From Photorhabdus heterorhabditis (GTDB lineage Bacteria > Pseudomonadota > Gammaproteobacteria > Enterobacterales > Enterobacteriaceae): a stretch of DNA of 64,000 nucleotides. The number at the start of each line of letters is the position of its first letter. Position 1 is the stretch's first letter. The stretch spans positions 1-64,000 of the forward strand of contig NZ_RCWA01000022.1 of NCBI RefSeq assembly GCF_018448905.1, given 5' to 3'. The notes under the pieces are model-generated. The model searched no databases and was not told the origin of the DNA. It worked only from the letters and a program-made list of their open reading frames with translations. Shown here one piece after another: positions 61,021-64,000 of the stretch. A program made the translations under genes and the position numbers.

Positions 61021-62047
61021 CATTTTGATCCTGCTTGATGATTTCCCTGACCACACTGGTAGCAAAACTACCAGCTGGCAACCAGAAACTGATTTTTACA
61101 GTGGCATTATCTAACCATTCCCAGCTCAAGTGCTGAGGTTGCACCAGTATGGCTCTGCGGGAGCAATCCACTCTTTCACGCTTAATAAGCTCCCATAACG
61201 ATTCATAGGGCTGCAAACATTGCCGCTCAAAATCCGCAGATTGATGCAATGTTCCCAATTCACCATGACCAGGCAGAGGAGCCGTTATCCGTAGTTCATT
61301 GTCAATTACCCGCTGTTGCAATACAGGCAACTCAACTTCATTAGCAACAAACCAACTGCCACGCCCTGTCAATTGTAAAGCATCACCATTAATCACTTGC
61401 CGCTGCTGATCCCGAGCAATCCGCGCACTGACCACCGTATTAAACATAGCACTGCGACTGGCTGATAGGTAAAAACTGCGTTTATTTCTCTCTCTTACCC
61501 GAATCTCATTATTTGCCCAACGCTGCGCCTGAACCAGATTTTGTCCATCATGCCCAAAACGCTGTTCACCAAAATAATTAGGAACTCCACCTTGCTGAAT
61601 CAGCTGTAATCTGTTTTCAACAAACTGGTGATGACTGATTTCGCGTAAAATCAGTGTGAATGAATTTCCTTTCAATGCGCCGATACGAAGTTTACGTTTC
61701 TGACGTTCTGTCGCCAGAATTTCACACCCTTCAAGCTGAAACGATGCAAAATCAGGGTTCTGTTTACCCGGTAGGTGTAAGCAAAACCACTGTTCTGTCA
61801 CTGCATTACGGTCTTTTAAACCCGCATAGCTAACCGATTTAGAGGATACTCCAGCAAAACGGGCGAGATTATCTGCAACACATTGAGTATTACAACCCGT
61901 TTTACGGATATGTACCATCAAGTGTTCTCCTTCTCCGTCAGGAGAAAACCCCAAATCTTCGCAGACAATAAAATCTTCCGGCGAAGCTTTTAATATTCCA
62001 GTTGCTTCCGGTTGTCCATACAGCCAGTTTAATTCAGCTAATACCAT
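60998..62047 (-). CDS. truD: tRNA pseudouridine(13) synthase TruD
   Basis: TruD makes pseudouridine 13 in tRNA-Glu. The 349-residue protein carries the TruD signature with catalytic Asp in [21 protein letters not shown], the [19 protein letters not shown] segment, [18 protein letters not shown] and [19 protein letters not shown] 62047 follows AAGGA; a TTG directly before it opens the same frame. It begins four bases after the ispF stop. Confidence 0.95.
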   Translation of the reverse strand: MVLAELNWLYGQPEATGILKASPEDFIVCEDLGFSPDGEGEHLMVHIRKTGCNTQCVADNLARFAGVSSKSVSYAGLKDRNAVTEQWFCLHLPGKQNPDFASFQLEGCEILATERQKRKLRIGALKGNSFTLILREISHHQFVENRLQLIQQGGVPNYFGEQRFGHDGQNLVQAQRWANNEIRVRERNKRSFYLSASRSAMFNTVVSARIARDQQRQVINGDALQLTGRGSWFVANEVELPVLQQRVIDNELRITAPLPGHGELGTLHQSADFERQCLQPYESLWELIKRERVDCSRRAILVQPQHLSWEWLDNATVKISFWLPAGSFATSVVREIIKQDQNDVTNITE

Positions 62048-62050
62048 CAA

Positions 62051-62524
62051 TTATTCCTTAACCAGCAAAGCAACCGCTTCGCAAGCAATACCTTCTTTAC
62101 GCCCAACAAATCCCAATTTTTCGGTGGTTGTGGCTTTTACATTGATATCATCAAGGTGGCATTGCAGATCTTCAGCCAAATTGACTCTCATTTGCGGAAC
62201 ATGCGGCAGCATTTTTGGTGCTTGCGCAATAATCGTGATATCCAGATTACCAATCCGGTAACCCTTTTCTCTGATACGACGGTAGGCTTCACGTAATAAC
62301 TTACGGCTATCCACCCCTTTAAATGCGGGATCAGTATCAGGAAATAATTTACCGATATCACCCAATGCCGCAGCTCCTAACAAGGCGTCTGTTGCTGCAT
62401 GTAGCGCAACATCACCATCAGAGTGCGCCAGTAGTCCTTGTTCATAAGGGATGCGGACACCACCGATAATAATCGGCCCTTCACCACCAAATTTATGCAC
62501 ATCGAAACCATGTCCGATTCTCAT
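62051..62524 (-). CDS. ispF: 2-C-methyl-D-erythritol 2,4-cyclodiphosphate synthase
   Basis: IspF catalyses the cyclisation step of the MEP isoprenoid pathway as a zinc-binding trimer. The 157-residue protein has [20 protein letters not shown] (metal ligands Asp and His), [20 protein letters not shown] (His ligand) and the [20 protein letters not shown] phosphate-binding loop. Its ATG overlaps the ispD stop by four bases. Confidence 0.96.
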   Translation of the reverse strand: MRIGHGFDVHKFGGEGPIIIGGVRIPYEQGLLAHSDGDVALHAATDALLGAAALGDIGKLFPDTDPAFKGVDSRKLLREAYRRIREKGYRIGNLDITIIAQAPKMLPHVPQMRVNLAEDLQCHLDDINVKATTTEKLGFVGRKEGIACEAVALLVKE

Positions 62525-63273
62525 GATGCCTGCTCCTTACATTTTCTGGACAGATAAAATTCTGCCAATGCCAAATCCTCAGGGCGCGTAACTTTTATAT
62601 TGTCAGAACGCCCGTTAACCAATACTGGTTGATAACCACAATACTCCAATGCAGAAGCTTCATCAGTGATGTTGACGTGTTGCGAAAGTGCTTTTGACAA
62701 GCAATCTCTCAGTAACATCAATGGAAAAAGCTGCGGTGTCAGTGCATGCCAGAGATCTTGACGTTCTACCGTATGGTCAATAACCGCCTGATCAACCCGT
62801 CCACGTTTCATCGTATCGCGGACCGGAGATGCCAAAATACCACCACATGCCATATTTCCCCGCACCTCTGCTTCTGTTAGTTGTAGCAAACGTTCAAGAT
62901 CGTCGTGGTGTAAACAGGGGCGAGCTGCATCATGTACCAAAACCCAGCAATGATTATTTTCGGCCAAATGAGCCAAATAATTTAAACCAGCTAATACAGA
63001 ATCTGCACGCTGTTCACCACCGGTTACCGTAGTAATGCGTGGATCTGAAGCAACGTCAAGGAATTGAAACTGAGTGTCAGCGGGATTTAAAACAACCACA
63101 ATGCGCTGAATACGAGGATGACCAAGTAATGCAGCTAAGGTATGTTCAATAACAGTTTTTCCAGCAATAGACAGATACTGCTTTGGGCAATCCGAATTCA
63201 TTCGGCTGCCAATACCCGCAGCTGGTATCAAAGCAATAATATCAGCACAGGAACGAAGTAATAGATTGTTCAT
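62521..63273 (-). CDS. ispD: 2-C-methyl-D-erythritol 4-phosphate cytidylyltransferase
   Basis: IspD activates MEP with CTP, two steps before IspF. The 250-residue protein has the nucleotidyltransferase start [35 protein letters not shown], the [20 protein letters not shown] motif, [16 protein letters not shown] and the [17 protein letters not shown] end. It lies between ftsB and ispF, five bases after ftsB, as in E. coli. Confidence 0.96.
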   Translation of the reverse strand: MNNLLLRSCADIIALIPAAGIGSRMNSDCPKQYLSIAGKTVIEHTLAALLGHPRIQRIVVVLNPADTQFQFLDVASDPRITTVTGGEQRADSVLAGLNYLAHLAENNHCWVLVHDAARPCLHHDDLERLLQLTEAEVRGNMACGGILASPVRDTMKRGRVDQAVIDHTVERQDLWHALTPQLFPLMLLRDCLSKALSQHVNITDEASALEYCGYQPVLVNGRSDNIKVTRPEDLALAEFYLSRKCKEQAS

Positions 63274-63278
63274 TTTGA

Positions 63279-63599
63279 TTATTGAGTATTATTAGGTGTC
63301 GAGGGCAGTGAAGTGTTTTCTTTAGATTTATCAGCGATTAAACGATAGAAGGTCTCACCAGGTTTTACCATACCCAGTACACTACGGGCTCGTTCTTCAA
63401 TAGCTTCCTGCCCACCATTGAGATCATTAATTTCCGCCGATAGCTGAGCATTGCGCACTTTAAGTTTACTGTTCTTGCGTTCTTGCGCAGCAACATCATT
63501 CTTAATCTGCACATAATCATGAACACCGTTTTTGCCAAGCCACAGTGAATACTGTAACCATCCGAGTAAAACCAGTAATAGCAGCGTTAGCTTACCCAT
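63279..63599 (-). CDS. ftsB: cell division protein FtsB
   Basis: FtsB is a bitopic inner-membrane protein that bridges FtsQ and FtsL in the divisome. The 106-residue protein has one membrane helix at residues 3-21 ([20 protein letters not shown]), a periplasmic coiled coil (about 30-65, [20 protein letters not shown]), and the conserved [20 protein letters not shown] segment. GGGGGCGGAA precedes the ATG. It heads the ftsB-ispD-ispF-truD-surE-pcm run. Confidence 0.95.
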   Translation of the reverse strand: MGKLTLLLLVLLGWLQYSLWLGKNGVHDYVQIKNDVAAQERKNSKLKVRNAQLSAEINDLNGGQEAIEERARSVLGMVKPGETFYRLIADKSKENTSLPSTPNNTQ

Positions 63600-63733
63600 T
63601 TCCGCCCCCTGAAATATCTGTCAATCATCCCATAACTCAAAGAATGACGCTACTATCACAAAACATGATAGGGGAAAAAATAGTTGAATGAAGTTATTAC
63701 ATAAGCACATCACAGAAGTTTAATAATGTGCTT

Positions 63734-63875
63734 TATACCTGTTATCTTTCAAGTTGCCTCTTGGTTGGCTGCACTCACTCACCCCGGTCACAGAGTTCTC
63801 TATGACATAGTTATCTATGCTCCCGGGGATTCGCTCCCTGGCCGTCGCGATCCATCTTGAAATCTATTAGGTATA
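63734..63875 (+). repeat. ERIC element 7 (with 15-nt internal insertion)
   Basis: A 142-bp ERIC lies between ftsB and cysC, with ends TATACCTGTTATC and AGGTATA. It carries the same extra GACATAGTTATCTAT segment as element 2. Confidence 0.9.
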
Positions 63876-63883
63876 TATGAATG

Positions 63884-64000
63884 TTATGCGTTATTAACTG
63901 TTAAACGTATAATTCCACGCTTTTCCAGTTCCATCAGCAACTGTTCCACCGATGCTTCAACAGGTTGTTGGCCTGAAAGGTAAATTTCCGGGTGCTCAGG
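63884..64000 (-). CDS. cysC: adenylylsulfate kinase CysC, C-terminal end (runs off right edge)
   Basis: A reverse frame enters from the right edge and ends at 63884. The visible 37 residues, PEHPEIYLSGQQPVEASVEQ through RGIIRLTVNNA, resemble the CysC C-terminus of E. coli (APESAEIHLNGEQ... and NDIIRS). CysC phosphorylates APS to PAPS in sulfate assimilation. cysC next to ftsB-ispD is the enterobacterial order (ygbE lies between them in E. coli). Confidence 0.8.
   Translation of the reverse strand, partial: PEHPEIYLSGQQPVEASVEQLLMELEKRGIIRLTVNNA

Overview
The window looks like a chromosomal segment of a Photorhabdus species (Morganellaceae, Enterobacterales). The housekeeping proteins are close to their Escherichia coli counterparts and keep E. 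coli gene order. The DNA is AT-rich. ERIC repeats, very common in Photorhabdus, occur seven times. Two tandem genes encode seven-bladed lectins of the Photorhabdus PLL/PHL fucose-binding type.

Layout. 1-0.7 kb: the tail of an IS3-type transposase and two small coupled reverse-strand ORFs. 1-28 kb: mostly conserved genes. These are a VirK/YbjX-family gene behind a PhoP-box promoter, a GNAT acetyltransferase, fadH, sstT, alx with its manganese (yybP-ykoY) leader, the yqjA-yqjD-yqjE-yqjK-yqjF block, divergent yhaJ/yhaK, rnpB, rsmI, lpoA-yraN-diaA-dolP, mtgA-elbB, the sRNA arcZ, arcB, and gltBD. 28-52 kb: an accessory region between gltD and mutS. It holds an exported protein of unknown role, a badly eroded type I-E CRISPR array, a complete interference module (cas3-cse1-cse2-cas7e-cas5e-cas6e) without cas1 or cas2, a broken Fic gene, a FecI/FecR/TonB-receptor signalling set behind a Fur box, a decayed fucose operon (fucP'-'fucK, 'fucU', fucR), and the two PLL-type lectins. 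52-64 kb: mutS, miaE, two zinc-ribbon membrane protein genes, then the reverse-strand block cysC'-ftsB-ispD-ispF-truD-surE-pcm-nlpD-rpoS.

How it fits together. The interference genes look intact, but the neighbouring array has drifted repeats and an ERIC element sits where the leader and adaptation genes are expected. Cascade may therefore depend on arrays elsewhere, do something else, or be losing function. Fucose catabolism has been destroyed by a deletion that fuses fucP to fucK, plus frameshifts, while two lectin genes of a fucose-binding family lie immediately downstream. The cell may bind host fucose without being able to eat it. ERIC elements cluster in the accessory region. One is split by a 174-bp MITE-like element with a perfect 10-bp target duplication, and another truncates the Fic gene.

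Limits. All calls come from reading the sequence and from remembered family features; no database search or alignment was run. Boundaries of RNAs, promoters and repeats are approximate unless stated otherwise.
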